From NCBI GenBank assembly GCA_003343765.1, contig QAKO01000120.1, positions 1 through 11,286 on the forward strand: a stretch of 11,286 nt of DNA, given 5' to 3'. Both the position numbers and the translations under genes were made by a program. This DNA is from Bacillota bacterium (GTDB lineage Bacteria > Bacillota > Clostridia > Christensenellales > Borkfalkiaceae). Under the pieces are notes generated by a model. The model saw nothing but the letters and a program-made list of their open reading frames with translations. It did not search any database and was not told the DNA's origin. Below, piece by piece: positions 1 to 8,336 of the stretch (positions are counted from its first letter, which is position 1; each line of letters begins with the position of its first letter).

Positions 1-69
1 CGGATAGGAACGGCAAAATTTTTTGCACTTCTATTGCTTCTTTATCACACATAAGCAAAGACTGCCGAT

Positions 70-741
70 ATGGTTGAAAAGCTCCTTTCTTATGCAGGAG
101 TACGTCGTTCTGAGATTGTCAGGGATAATATTGTCTTCTACAATAACCACAAGCACTCCAACCAAGATATTTATGAGAATATCGAACAGATAGAACTTGC
201 TATCAGGCAGAAAAAACAAGTAAGTTTCTACTACTTTGATTTAGACGAAAAGAGGAATCGTGTCTATCGTAAAGAAAAGAAACGATACATCACTGATCCT
301 GTTGCTCTTGTATTCAGCGAGGATAACTATTACCTCGTTGCATACAGTCAAAAGTATCAGAACGCAGTGAATTACAGAGTTGACCGTATGGATACTGTCG
401 AGGTCGAAGAAGAACCTATTTGTGAAGATGCTCTTATCAAGAAAAGAAAGACAGAAACTTATACAGAACAGGTATTTAAGATGTATAACGGTGAAGCTGA
501 AACAGTCACTCTTGAGTTTGCACCTGAGCTGCTCGGTGCGGTATATGACAAGTTTGGCGAAGATCTTGAAATCAGACACTGTGACGGCGGTTGGCTGAAG
601 ATTAAGATCACAGTTCAGATAAGTCCCCCTTTCTTCGGCTGGGTGTTCCAATTTAAGGACAGAATGCGAATTGTTGAACCATCAAGAGTAGCAGATGAGT
701 ATATTGATCGAATTAAGAGTGCGGTTAATGATAATAAGTAA
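70..741 (+). CDS. WYL-domain transcriptional regulator, C-terminal part (5' end broken or missing)
   Basis: The 223-residue reading frame matches the C-terminal two thirds of an HTH-WYL regulator. It has a WYL-type core around residues 50-110, with NYYLVAY at 86-92 in place of the WYL triad and NYRVDRM at 101-107, followed by a WCX-like C-terminal region at about 140-215. WYL domains sense ligands, often nucleic acid or nucleotide second messengers, and such regulators often sit beside phage-defence operons. The N-terminal winged-helix DNA-binding domain expected in this family is absent. The frame is closed by TAA at 52-54, and the ATG at 70 has no convincing ribosome binding site, so 70 is only the first usable start, not a trusted one. 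In another frame, bases 30-59 read SIASLSHISK, which would join naturally to TADMVEKLLS here, so a frameshift near 55-62 is likely. It lies 79 bp upstream of the helicase gene and may once have controlled it. Confidence 0.7.
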   Translation: MVEKLLSYAGVRRSEIVRDNIVFYNNHKHSNQDIYENIEQIELAIRQKKQVSFYYFDLDEKRNRVYRKEKKRYITDPVALVFSEDNYYLVAYSQKYQNAVNYRVDRMDTVEVEEEPICEDALIKKRKTETYTEQVFKMYNGEAETVTLEFAPELLGAVYDKFGEDLEIRHCDGGWLKIKITVQISPPFFGWVFQFKDRMRIVEPSRVADEYIDRIKSAVNDNK

Positions 742-751
742 CGTGTATAAG

Positions 752-803
752 ACATGGTAAAAAACATGGTTATTTAGTTATTATGAATTAAAACGACTAT
801 ATT
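752..803 (+). promoter_or_regulatory. possible promoter/operator region of the helicase-mod-res operon
   Basis: The 79-bp gap between the WYL gene and the helicase is very AT-rich. ACATGGT occurs twice (752-758 and 764-770) with a 12-bp period, which could be an operator. TATATT at 798-803 is a possible -10 box, but no good -35 box is visible at 16-18 bp, so the promoter call is weak. The operon could equally be transcribed from upstream of the WYL gene. Confidence 0.25.
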
Positions 804-810
804 AAGACAG

Positions 811-817
811 AAGGTGG
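811..817 (+). promoter_or_regulatory. ribosome binding site of the helicase-nuclease gene
   Basis: AAGGTGG lies 3 bases before the ATG at 821. It is a strong Shine-Dalgarno match, although the spacing is short. It supports 821 as the start, as does the family-typical N-terminus in which the Walker A motif follows about 25 residues later. Confidence 0.6.
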
Positions 818-820
818 AAT

Positions 821-3697
821 ATGTTTGACTTTGGAAATGCCAACGATGCTCAGAAACTCGCTATATCATCCTCAAACGGTGCTGTCCTGATCACGGCAGG
901 TCCAGGCACAGGAAAGACTTTCACTCTTGTGCAGAGGGCGATCTATCTTATTCAGGAGTGCGGAGTAAAGCCTGAGCAGATCTTAATGGCTACTTTTACA
1001 GAAAAAGCGGCAAAGGAGCTTGTTACCCGAATTACCAACGAGCTTGCTGTTAGAAATATATATGTCAATGTGAATGAAATGTATATCGGTACGTTCCATT
1101 CGCTTTGCCTTCGTATAATTAAAGATAATCTTGAATTCACTCAACTTAAAAAGAATTATCGTCTGTTGGATTCTTTCGATCAGAAGTATCTTGTATTCCG
1201 TAATATACAAAAATTCAGAAACATCGCAGATATTGAGCTTGTTATGCCTAATGGTGGTGCTTGGAAATGGGCAGAAGCTATATGCGGTCTTGTTGGGACG
1301 CTTACTGAGGAACTTGTTGATGCCGATGCTATGGCAAAGGACAGCAAAACAGAGATTCGTGTGCTTTCAGCTATTTTGAAACAGTATCAGCAGTTACTCA
1401 CCGATGAAAACCTGATCGACTTTGCTAAGATACAGACCGAATGCTACCGCCTGCTGAAAGAAAATCCTGCTATTCTTTCTGATTTGCAGGAAAAGATACA
1501 CTATCTGATGATCGACGAGTATCAGGATACAAACTATATTCAGGAACAGATCATCTTTATGCTCGGTGAAAAACATGGTAATATCTGCGTGGTCGGTGAC
1601 GACGATCAGGGCTTATACCGTTTCAGAGGTGCTACTATCCGTAATATCCTTGAATTTCCCCATAAATTTAAGGACGGCGCTTGCAAGATCATTCCGCTGA
1701 CGGTCAATTACCGTTCCAACAGCGATATAGTGGACTTCTATAACGAATGGATTAGCACCACCGACGGAGCAAAGTTCAAGTTTGAGTGGAAAAACTTCCG
1801 CTATCCTAAGCATATTGTACCCTTTAAGCACACGGATATGAATAGTAAAGCCGTGGTAAAGCTCGCAAGCTCTGAGGACGAAGATGAATGGCACGATAAG
1901 ATACTTGACTTTATCCATAAGCTGAAAGATTCAGGAAAGCTGACGGACTATAATCAGCTTGCTTTCCTTTTCAGCTCGGTCAAGTCACAGCAGGTCACAA
2001 GCCTTGCGAACTTCCTTGAAGCGAATGGTATCAATGTGTATTCTCCACGTTCAGATATGTTTTTCAAACGCAGAGAGATTATGCTGACGATCGGCTGTCT
2101 GATGCTGATGTTTCCTTTGTATGTTCAGGGCCTTATCAAGGGCGAACACAAGTATCTGCAAACGGAACACAGCTACTATTATCGTGACTGCATCGAGCTT
2201 GCAAATGAGCTTCTTTCTCTGGAAGAAAACAAGGAGCTAAAGAAGTTTATCCGCAGCCGTGGCAAGTCTCACGCTGCCCTCGCTCAAAGCAAAGGCACAA
2301 CGGACTACGCATATTCGGGACTTCTGTATCAGCTATTTGCTTTCAAGCCGTTCAGCACTATCCTTGATACCGACCTAAGCTCAGGTGTTGTTGATGTGCG
2401 TCCGGCAAGAAATATTGCTATGCTTACGCAGATAGTCGGGAAATTTGAGTATTTACATAGAATCGACGTTTTTACAGATAAGTACATCAATAAGAATACA
2501 GAGCTATTTTTCAATCTCTATATGCGCCTGCTGTTTGACGGCGGTATCTCCGAGTATGAGGACGATTCCGAATACGCTCCCAGCGGTTGCGTATCATTCA
2601 TGACGATACATCAGTCTAAGGGAATGGAGTTCCCGATTGTTATCGTGGACTCTCTTGGCAATACGCCCCGTAAGTCCTACAAAGACTTGCTGAGTGAAGT
2701 CGAGGTCAAGTATTACCACAGACCGCAGTTTGAGCCTTTTGAGGAAATGAAGTTCTTTGACTTCTGGCGGCTGTACTACACGGCGTTCTCCCGTGCGCAG
2801 GACTTGCTTGTGCTGACCTGCAACGAGAATAACCGCACACCCTCGCTGTATTTCCGAGAGCTTTATGATGAACTGCCGAGTATAGAAAGCTCTGCCTTTG
2901 ACCTGAATGAGTTTACGTTCCACAAGGTAAAGGCGGTCAATATCAAGGATACTTTCTCCTTTACCTCACACATCACGGTTTATGAGACTTGTTCCTTACA
3001 GTATAAGTTCTATAAGGAACTGGAGTTTATGCCAATCCGTGAGAACGCTATGATGTTCGGTACGCTCGTTCATGAAACGATCGAGGACATACACAGAGCT
3101 GCGATCAGGCAGGAGGAACACCTTATCACACCTGATAATGTTTCCGACTGGTTTGAAAGCAACTATGTCTCCCTCGTCAAGTCGGAGCATACCTACCTCG
3201 CTGAACCGCAGAAAAAGGCAGCACTCAAACAAGTCCTGCGGTATGTAGAGCGACAGCACGGCGATTGGTCGATGATAAAGCAAGCCGAGGTCGATGTAAG
3301 CCTTGTGCAGCCTGAGTACATCATCGAGGGCAAGATCGACCTTATCAAAGGTGCTGACGGCACGGTGGAGCTTGTGGACTTCAAGTCTGAACGCAAGCCG
3401 GATATGGTGAAAGCGAGAGACAGGATCGAGCATTACCGCCGACAGCTCCATATCTATGCTTTCCTTGTGGAGCAGCGAACGGGGCAAAAGGTAAGCAAGA
3501 TGCACCTTTACTATACGGGAGAGGAAAACGGAAATCCGATGATCTCGTTCCCTTACACCAAGAGTGCTATCGAGGGTACTGTTTCAGCGTTTGATGATAC
3601 AGTCCACAAGATCATGAAAAAGGACTTTTCAAGGCAGGCGGAATCGCTGAAAACCTGCACTGGCTGCGATTTCAGGTTCTATTGCCAGAATAAATAA
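821..3697 (+). CDS. UvrD/PcrA-like SF1 helicase with C-terminal Fe-S PD-(D/E)XK nuclease domain
   Basis: This 958-residue protein is a 3'-5' superfamily 1 DNA helicase fused to a RecB-family nuclease. The helicase motifs appear in order: Walker A AGPGTGKT (26-33), Ia ATFTEKAAKEL (57-67), GTFHSLC (90-96), Walker B IDEYQDTN (231-238), III VVGDDDQGLYRFRGA (257-271), IV LTVNYRSN (293-300), V TIHQSKGMEFP (595-605) and VI LYYTAFSRAQ (651-660). From about 720 there is a PDDEXK_1-type domain with FGTLVHE (747-752 region), GKIDLI (837-842), VDFKS (852-856) and the QLHIY helix (875-879). Cys724, Cys946, Cys949 and Cys955 follow the C...CxxCx5C pattern of the AddB/Cas4 iron-sulphur staple. All catalytic motifs look intact. 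It is the first gene of a compact operon with a Mod-like methyltransferase and a Res-like helicase, which suggests DNA-end processing or attack on foreign DNA. G+C rises from about 33% in bases 1021-1260 to above 50% towards the 3' end. It could be a stand-alone repair enzyme, but the packing argues for a joint system. Confidence 0.9.
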   Translation: MFDFGNANDAQKLAISSSNGAVLITAGPGTGKTFTLVQRAIYLIQECGVKPEQILMATFTEKAAKELVTRITNELAVRNIYVNVNEMYIGTFHSLCLRIIKDNLEFTQLKKNYRLLDSFDQKYLVFRNIQKFRNIADIELVMPNGGAWKWAEAICGLVGTLTEELVDADAMAKDSKTEIRVLSAILKQYQQLLTDENLIDFAKIQTECYRLLKENPAILSDLQEKIHYLMIDEYQDTNYIQEQIIFMLGEKHGNICVVGDDDQGLYRFRGATIRNILEFPHKFKDGACKIIPLTVNYRSNSDIVDFYNEWISTTDGAKFKFEWKNFRYPKHIVPFKHTDMNSKAVVKLASSEDEDEWHDKILDFIHKLKDSGKLTDYNQLAFLFSSVKSQQVTSLANFLEANGINVYSPRSDMFFKRREIMLTIGCLMLMFPLYVQGLIKGEHKYLQTEHSYYYRDCIELANELLSLEENKELKKFIRSRGKSHAALAQSKGTTDYAYSGLLYQLFAFKPFSTILDTDLSSGVVDVRPARNIAMLTQIVGKFEYLHRIDVFTDKYINKNTELFFNLYMRLLFDGGISEYEDDSEYAPSGCVSFMTIHQSKGMEFPIVIVDSLGNTPRKSYKDLLSEVEVKYYHRPQFEPFEEMKFFDFWRLYYTAFSRAQDLLVLTCNENNRTPSLYFRELYDELPSIESSAFDLNEFTFHKVKAVNIKDTFSFTSHITVYETCSLQYKFYKELEFMPIRENAMMFGTLVHETIEDIHRAAIRQEEHLITPDNVSDWFESNYVSLVKSEHTYLAEPQKKAALKQVLRYVERQHGDWSMIKQAEVDVSLVQPEYIIEGKIDLIKGADGTVELVDFKSERKPDMVKARDRIEHYRRQLHIYAFLVEQRTGQKVSKMHLYYTGEENGNPMISFPYTKSAIEGTVSAFDDTVHKIMKKDFSRQAESLKTCTGCDFRFYCQNK

Positions 3698-3712
3698 ACG
3701 GAGGATACGAAA

Positions 3713-5623
3713 ATGGAAATGGACGGACAGCTTACTTTTGAGTTTAGCAAAAGACCGACGATCAAGGGCTTTCCTGAGCTGAGATGGACAGGCAAGCGCC
3801 CCTACGAATCCACACAGTATTATCCTGCTCAACTAAAAGAGCGTTATGGTGAAGATGTTAGTGGTTGGATTAACAAAATCTTTTGGGGCGATAATCTTCA
3901 GGTTATGAGTCACCTATTAAAGAAGTACAGAGGTCAAGTTGACTTAATCTATATAGATCCTCCTTTTGACAGCAAGGCAGACTACAAAAAGTCCATAAAA
4001 TTGAAGGGACAGGTCGTAACGGGTGATAGTAATTCATTTGAGGAAAAACAGTATGGTGATATTTGGACAAATGATGAGTATTTACAGTTTATGTATGAAC
4101 GCTTAACTATTCTGCGTGATTTATTGTCTGAAACTGGCTCTATATTTCTCCATTGTGATTATCATAGAAATTCATATTTAAGAATAATCATGGATGAACT
4201 TTTTGGTAATGGTGGGCAAGACGGTAAAGGTTCAGGGTTTAAGAACGAGATTATATGGCAACGTACAGGCGCACATAATGATGCAGGCAAATATGGAATT
4301 GTTCATGATACAATCTTGTGGTATACAAAAACTCCTACTTATAAATTTACTATGGAGATGATTCCTCTAACAGATGATCACATTAGTAGCCGATTCAAAA
4401 CAATAGAACCTGAAACAGGCAGACGTTTTTATCCCGGACCGATAACCGCACCTGGAGATGGACCTTCAAGAATATTTAGAGGGAAAGAGCTTTTTCCACC
4501 AGCAGGAAGACATTGGAGTTATTCACAAGAAAACATAGATGAATTGGAGAGACAAAATCGAATTTATTATTCGTCTACTGGTGTTCCATACTTAAAAGAA
4601 TACGCTGATGAATATACAGAGCAAGGAAGAAGACTACAAAGTATTTGGACAGATATCCTCCCTTCAAAAACTGGTAGTGAAATAGTTGGTTATCCAACGC
4701 AGAAGCCAGAAAAACTGTTAGAGAGAATTATAAAGGCTTGTTCAGAACCAGGTGACCTCGTATTCGACTGCTTCATGGGCAGTGGTACTACTCAGGCTGT
4801 GGCAATGAAGCTCGGCAGGCGTTTCCTCGGTGCGGATATTAACCTCGGAGCGATTCAGACCACTACCAAGCGTCTGATCGGTATCGCTCAGGAGCTTTCT
4901 CAGCAGACGCTCGATGCCGATGATGTGAAGTACACCGGCTTTGAGGTCTACAATGTCAATAACTATGACTTCTTCCGCAACCCCGTTGAAGCCCGTGACC
5001 TTATCATTCAGGCGCTTGAGATTCAACCGTTTGAGCAGTCGAATGTATGGGACGGCGAAAAGGACGGCAGAATGGTGAAGATCATGCCCGTCAACCGTAT
5101 CGCTACAAAGGCTGATCTGGAGGAGCTGAAAGCAAATCTCCCCTACAAGACCTACGAAAAGCGCAAAGAGGAAAATCCGTCCCAGCCCGTGGAGAAGATC
5201 ACCATTGTTTGTATGGGACATGAGCCTGACCTCGCTGCCTCGTTTCAAAAGGAGCTGTCGGACTATAAGCTCGATATTGAGATCGTGGATATTCTCAGGG
5301 ATAAGTCTGAGCTTGAATTGAAGCGTGAAGCAGAAGCCGAGGTAGTTCGTGAGGGCGGCAAGCTCGTTATCCGTGCTTTCTATCCCATGAACCTCTTGCA
5401 GAAGCTCTCGCTTCAAAAGGAATATGTAGAGGATTGGAGACAGCTCGTCGAGTCTATCATGATCGACTGGAATTATGACGGTGTTGTTATGCAGCCTGCC
5501 GTGACCGATATTCCCGACAAAAAGAGCCTTGTCCTCGGCGTTTATGATATTCCCGATGATGCAGGCACGATCAAGGTCAAGATCACCGATCTCCTTTCAG
5601 AATCCCTTGAAGTGGAGGTGTAA
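3713..5623 (+). CDS. type III Mod-like site-specific DNA adenine methyltransferase
   Basis: The 636-residue protein is a beta-class amino-methyltransferase: motif IV LIYIDPPF (78-85) precedes the SAM-binding motif I FDCFMGSGTT (351-360), with TQKPEKLLERII (329-340) just before it. DPPF rather than SPPY predicts N6-adenine methylation. The 265 residues between motifs IV and I hold the presumed target-recognition domain. The C-terminal part (about 410-636) resembles the extension of type III Mod proteins that contacts the partner. The start ATG is supported by GGAGGA at 3701-3706 and follows the helicase stop by 15 bp. In a type III system, Mod methylates one strand of a short asymmetric site and delivers specificity to Res. 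Base composition is mosaic: about 48% G+C before roughly 3830, mostly 23-38% across 3840-4745, then above 50% to the end. Leucine TTA and CTA codons are concentrated in the middle block. This suggests replacement of the recognition module. Confidence 0.9.
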   Translation: MEMDGQLTFEFSKRPTIKGFPELRWTGKRPYESTQYYPAQLKERYGEDVSGWINKIFWGDNLQVMSHLLKKYRGQVDLIYIDPPFDSKADYKKSIKLKGQVVTGDSNSFEEKQYGDIWTNDEYLQFMYERLTILRDLLSETGSIFLHCDYHRNSYLRIIMDELFGNGGQDGKGSGFKNEIIWQRTGAHNDAGKYGIVHDTILWYTKTPTYKFTMEMIPLTDDHISSRFKTIEPETGRRFYPGPITAPGDGPSRIFRGKELFPPAGRHWSYSQENIDELERQNRIYYSSTGVPYLKEYADEYTEQGRRLQSIWTDILPSKTGSEIVGYPTQKPEKLLERIIKACSEPGDLVFDCFMGSGTTQAVAMKLGRRFLGADINLGAIQTTTKRLIGIAQELSQQTLDADDVKYTGFEVYNVNNYDFFRNPVEARDLIIQALEIQPFEQSNVWDGEKDGRMVKIMPVNRIATKADLEELKANLPYKTYEKRKEENPSQPVEKITIVCMGHEPDLAASFQKELSDYKLDIEIVDILRDKSELELKREAEAEVVREGGKLVIRAFYPMNLLQKLSLQKEYVEDWRQLVESIMIDWNYDGVVMQPAVTDIPDKKSLVLGVYDIPDDAGTIKVKITDLLSESLEVEV

Positions 5624-5629
5624 TGCTCT

Positions 5630-8257
5630 ATGGCAAAGAAAACAACGGCATTTGCCCAGGAATACGCCTTTTATGAGCAGCTATGGACTTTCTATGTAGA
5701 GAACCGTGGTAAGATACGCTCCCGTTACAATGACCTGACAAGAAAGTTCCTCGCATATAACGATAAGAGCGAAAATCCCGATGCTTTCCTCCGTGAGCCG
5801 CAGTTCCACTCTCTGGAAATGTATGTATTTATCAAGGAGTTTCTTGATAATGCTCATATGTATGAGATCTTCGATGATTGGAGGAACCGCCGCAACAGGT
5901 TCTCTGACTCCTCCTATTATAGTATCCATAAGGACGGACAGTTCCGCTTTATCGACTTGGGCGACGATCAGAATGAAGCTATCTTCAAGCAGATGAAGAA
6001 GTTTAAGGAGGACTATCCGAACTATATCTACGCTCTGACTATGGGACTCGGCAAGACTATCCTGATTGCTACTTGCATCTTCTATGAGTTCCTGCTTGCA
6101 AAGAAGTACCCGAAGGATAAGCGTTACTGCCAGAACGCACTTGTATTCGCTCCTGATAAGACGGTGCTTGACTCGCTCCATGAGATCATGACCTTTGATA
6201 AGACAAAGGTGGTGCCGCCTGAATATGCAAGTGTACTGGACTCCAATATCAAGTTCCATTTCCTTGAGGATACGGGAACAACACTTCATACTATCGACGA
6301 TAGCAAGTTCAATATTATCATCTCCAACAATCAGAAGATCATTCTGAAAAAGAAGCACAAAGCCGAAAAGCCTACCGATCTGCTGTTTGAGGGTGGCTCT
6401 CTGCTGTCCACCGTGTACGGTGATGATGAGGACGATGATGACAGCGATATTCTCGATGATTCGATGCTGATCGACAATCAGCGCTTCAAGAAGCTGTGCA
6501 GACTTCCTCAGCTCGGCGTGTATGTCGATGAAGCACATCATCTGTTCGGTGCGAATCTCGAAAAGGAGCTGCGGTCAGGTACAGCAAATAAGACAACGCT
6601 CCGCAATACGATCAATGAGCTGAATAAAAAAGCCCATATCGTTGCCTGCTACAACTATACGGGTACACCTTATGTCAACAGACAGATATTGCCGGAAGTG
6701 GTCTATGCCTACGGGCTGAATGAATCTATCGCTCACGGCTATCTGAAAGATGCTGATCCGATCGCATTTGAGAATGTCAAGAATGAGGAGTTCCTAAAGG
6801 TCGTTATCACAAAGTTTTGGGAGAGATACGGCGGACAGACCTATGAGGGATTGATGCCAAAGCTCGCTATTTTCGCTGCTACGGTCGAAGAAGCAACGAA
6901 AACAGTCCGTCCTGCGGTAGAAAAGATACTGAGTGAGCTTGATATTCCACTTTCCTCAATTCTTGTGAATACCGGAGATACGACCGTCACAAAGGACGAG
7001 GATATTCGTAACTTCCGCAATCTTGATGTGCAAGGTACTGAGGGCAGCCAGAAGCAGTTTATCATTCTCGTTGAAAAAGGCAGAGAGGGTTGGAACTGTC
7101 GCTCCCTGCTCGGTATCGCTCTGTTCAGAAGCCCGAAATCAAAGGTATTTGTGTTGCAGGCTACAATGCGATGCCTGAGACAGCTCAGTGATGAACAGCT
7201 CACTGCAACAGTCTTTCTCTCCAAAGAGAATTACGATATTCTTAATGATGAGCTGCAAAAGAACTACAATATGGAAATCACCGATATGGGCAAGACCTCC
7301 AAGAAGAAAAAGATAGAGTGTCATGTGCGTGTCATGCCGCCTCCCCGTAAGCTCGTGGTAAAGCGTATTTGGCATGAATACAAGCTCACGGAAAAGCCTT
7401 ATTCTGAGCCGATTCCGTTCGGTTTGAATGAGCTTGATACTTCAAAGTATACTCTAACAATGATTGAAAAAGGCTCTCTGCGTCTGAATGCCCATGAAAA
7501 GGAAACGAATATCGACTACATCAAGGATAATGTTCAGTACAGTGAGTTTACGCTTGTTGCGGAGATCGCCCGGTATCTGAATGCTTCCTGTCTGCTGATC
7601 GCAAAGATACTCCGTGAGTCACCTGACGGCATAGATACGATCATTGAAATGGTGAACAAGTACAATGAGATACTCCACGATATTCTGATACCGACGATTT
7701 TCCACGCACTCAACTCAGTTGAAGCGGTGCGGCACTCGGACGATGTGGAGATCACTCTGCTCAAAGCCCCGAAAGATGCAGGATATTATGTGTTCAGCGG
7801 CAAGGAAGGGCTTGTTATCACAAAGGAGCATAATAACTTCACTCCTGCGGAGATACTCAAATCGTTCCACGCTGATACTTATTGCTTTGACTCGGAGCCT
7901 GAAAAGGAGTGCTTCTTGCAGTACATTTCAAGCCCATTGGTCAAGGAAGTTTACTTCACGGGAATGTTTACCTCCGACCAGGGAGACTTGTCCATTCAGT
8001 ATTATGATCCTGAATCCGGCAGAATACGCAAGTATTACCCCGACTTCCTTGCGAAGATGACAGACGGTTCTTATCAGCTTATTGAAGTTAAGGGTGATAA
8101 TATGATAGACGATCCTGTTGTTAAGGCAAAACAGATTGCCGCAGAAGAAATGGCAACAGCAAGTGAAATGCACTATTTGATGTATGCAGGCAGCAAACTA
8201 ATGAAAGAAAATGTTTTAGACTGCCCTAATCAATATTTTCAAAAAACAATTATCTGA
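5630..8257 (+). CDS. type III Res-like DEAH helicase with C-terminal PD-(D/E)XK endonuclease domain
   Basis: This 875-residue protein is a superfamily 2 helicase/translocase fused to a nuclease, in the layout of type III restriction subunits. Walker A is TMGLGKT (137-143), Walker B is VDEAHH (299-304), motif III is YTGTPY (343-348), and motif VI appears as QATMRCLR (510-517), which keeps the Q and both R positions. Near the C-terminus, a glutamate-rich helix (about 757-763) precedes YPDF (803-806) and IEVKGD (818-823), giving D805, E819 and K821 as the likely catalytic residues. An acidic insert of mostly Asp and Glu (265-279) lies between motif Ia and DEAH and is probably an exposed loop. 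The ATG at 5630 is preceded by GGAGGTG overlapping the end of mod, so translation is likely coupled. Expected role: ATP-driven movement and cleavage of unmethylated DNA with the Mod protein. G+C falls to about 32% in the last 100 bases. Confidence 0.9.
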   Translation: MAKKTTAFAQEYAFYEQLWTFYVENRGKIRSRYNDLTRKFLAYNDKSENPDAFLREPQFHSLEMYVFIKEFLDNAHMYEIFDDWRNRRNRFSDSSYYSIHKDGQFRFIDLGDDQNEAIFKQMKKFKEDYPNYIYALTMGLGKTILIATCIFYEFLLAKKYPKDKRYCQNALVFAPDKTVLDSLHEIMTFDKTKVVPPEYASVLDSNIKFHFLEDTGTTLHTIDDSKFNIIISNNQKIILKKKHKAEKPTDLLFEGGSLLSTVYGDDEDDDDSDILDDSMLIDNQRFKKLCRLPQLGVYVDEAHHLFGANLEKELRSGTANKTTLRNTINELNKKAHIVACYNYTGTPYVNRQILPEVVYAYGLNESIAHGYLKDADPIAFENVKNEEFLKVVITKFWERYGGQTYEGLMPKLAIFAATVEEATKTVRPAVEKILSELDIPLSSILVNTGDTTVTKDEDIRNFRNLDVQGTEGSQKQFIILVEKGREGWNCRSLLGIALFRSPKSKVFVLQATMRCLRQLSDEQLTATVFLSKENYDILNDELQKNYNMEITDMGKTSKKKKIECHVRVMPPPRKLVVKRIWHEYKLTEKPYSEPIPFGLNELDTSKYTLTMIEKGSLRLNAHEKETNIDYIKDNVQYSEFTLVAEIARYLNASCLLIAKILRESPDGIDTIIEMVNKYNEILHDILIPTIFHALNSVEAVRHSDDVEITLLKAPKDAGYYVFSGKEGLVITKEHNNFTPAEILKSFHADTYCFDSEPEKECFLQYISSPLVKEVYFTGMFTSDQGDLSIQYYDPESGRIRKYYPDFLAKMTDGSYQLIEVKGDNMIDDPVVKAKQIAAEEMATASEMHYLMYAGSKLMKENVLDCPNQYFQKTII

Positions 8258-8267
8258 GCATCAATTA

Positions 8268-8286
8268 TGAACCCACTGGATTCAAA
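8268..8286. repeat. 19-bp imperfect palindrome, copy 1
   Basis: TGAACCCACTGGATTCAAA occurs here 10 bases after the Res stop codon and again, identically, at 10641-10659. The core TGAACCC-ACT-GGATTCA can fold with 6 of 7 pairs around a 3-base loop. It may be a small dispersed palindromic element, part of a transcription end signal, or a recombination footprint. The sequence alone does not decide. Confidence 0.75.
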
Positions 8287-8293
8287 TTTAAAA

Positions 8294-8324
8294 GAGGGCT
8301 TCTGCACACAATGCAAAAGCCCTC
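8294..8324. terminator. hairpin terminator between res and the HTH gene
   Basis: Arms 8294-8306 (GAGGGCTTCTGCA) and 8312-8324 (TGCAAAAGCCCTC) pair over 13 positions with one mismatch, around a 5-base loop. Read on the minus strand the hairpin is followed by TTTAAATTTG, so it most clearly ends the HTH transcript. The + strand side has only a weak T-rich tail (ATATTAT), but the position suggests use in both directions. Confidence 0.75.
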
Positions 8325-8336
8325 ATATTATAGCCG

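Noticed and set aside
2996..3505. 169-codon minus-strand open frame opposite the helicase nuclease domain
   Set aside because: The + strand here carries conserved PD-(D/E)XK residues, and the antisense frame has no recognisable motif.
4742..5416. 224-codon minus-strand open frame inside mod
   Set aside because: It is a shadow of the GC-richer C-terminal part of mod, and no domain is recognisable.
5681..6541. 286-codon open frame on the minus strand inside res
   Set aside because: It lies fully opposite a gene with clear helicase motifs, has no family resemblance or ribosome binding site, and follows from the codon bias of the + strand gene.
821..8257. DISARM, BREX or Gabija as the identity of the cassette
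   Set aside because: No DrmA/B/C, PglZ/BrxC or GajA-type OLD nuclease is present; the methyltransferase and DEAH protein fit type III Mod and Res better.
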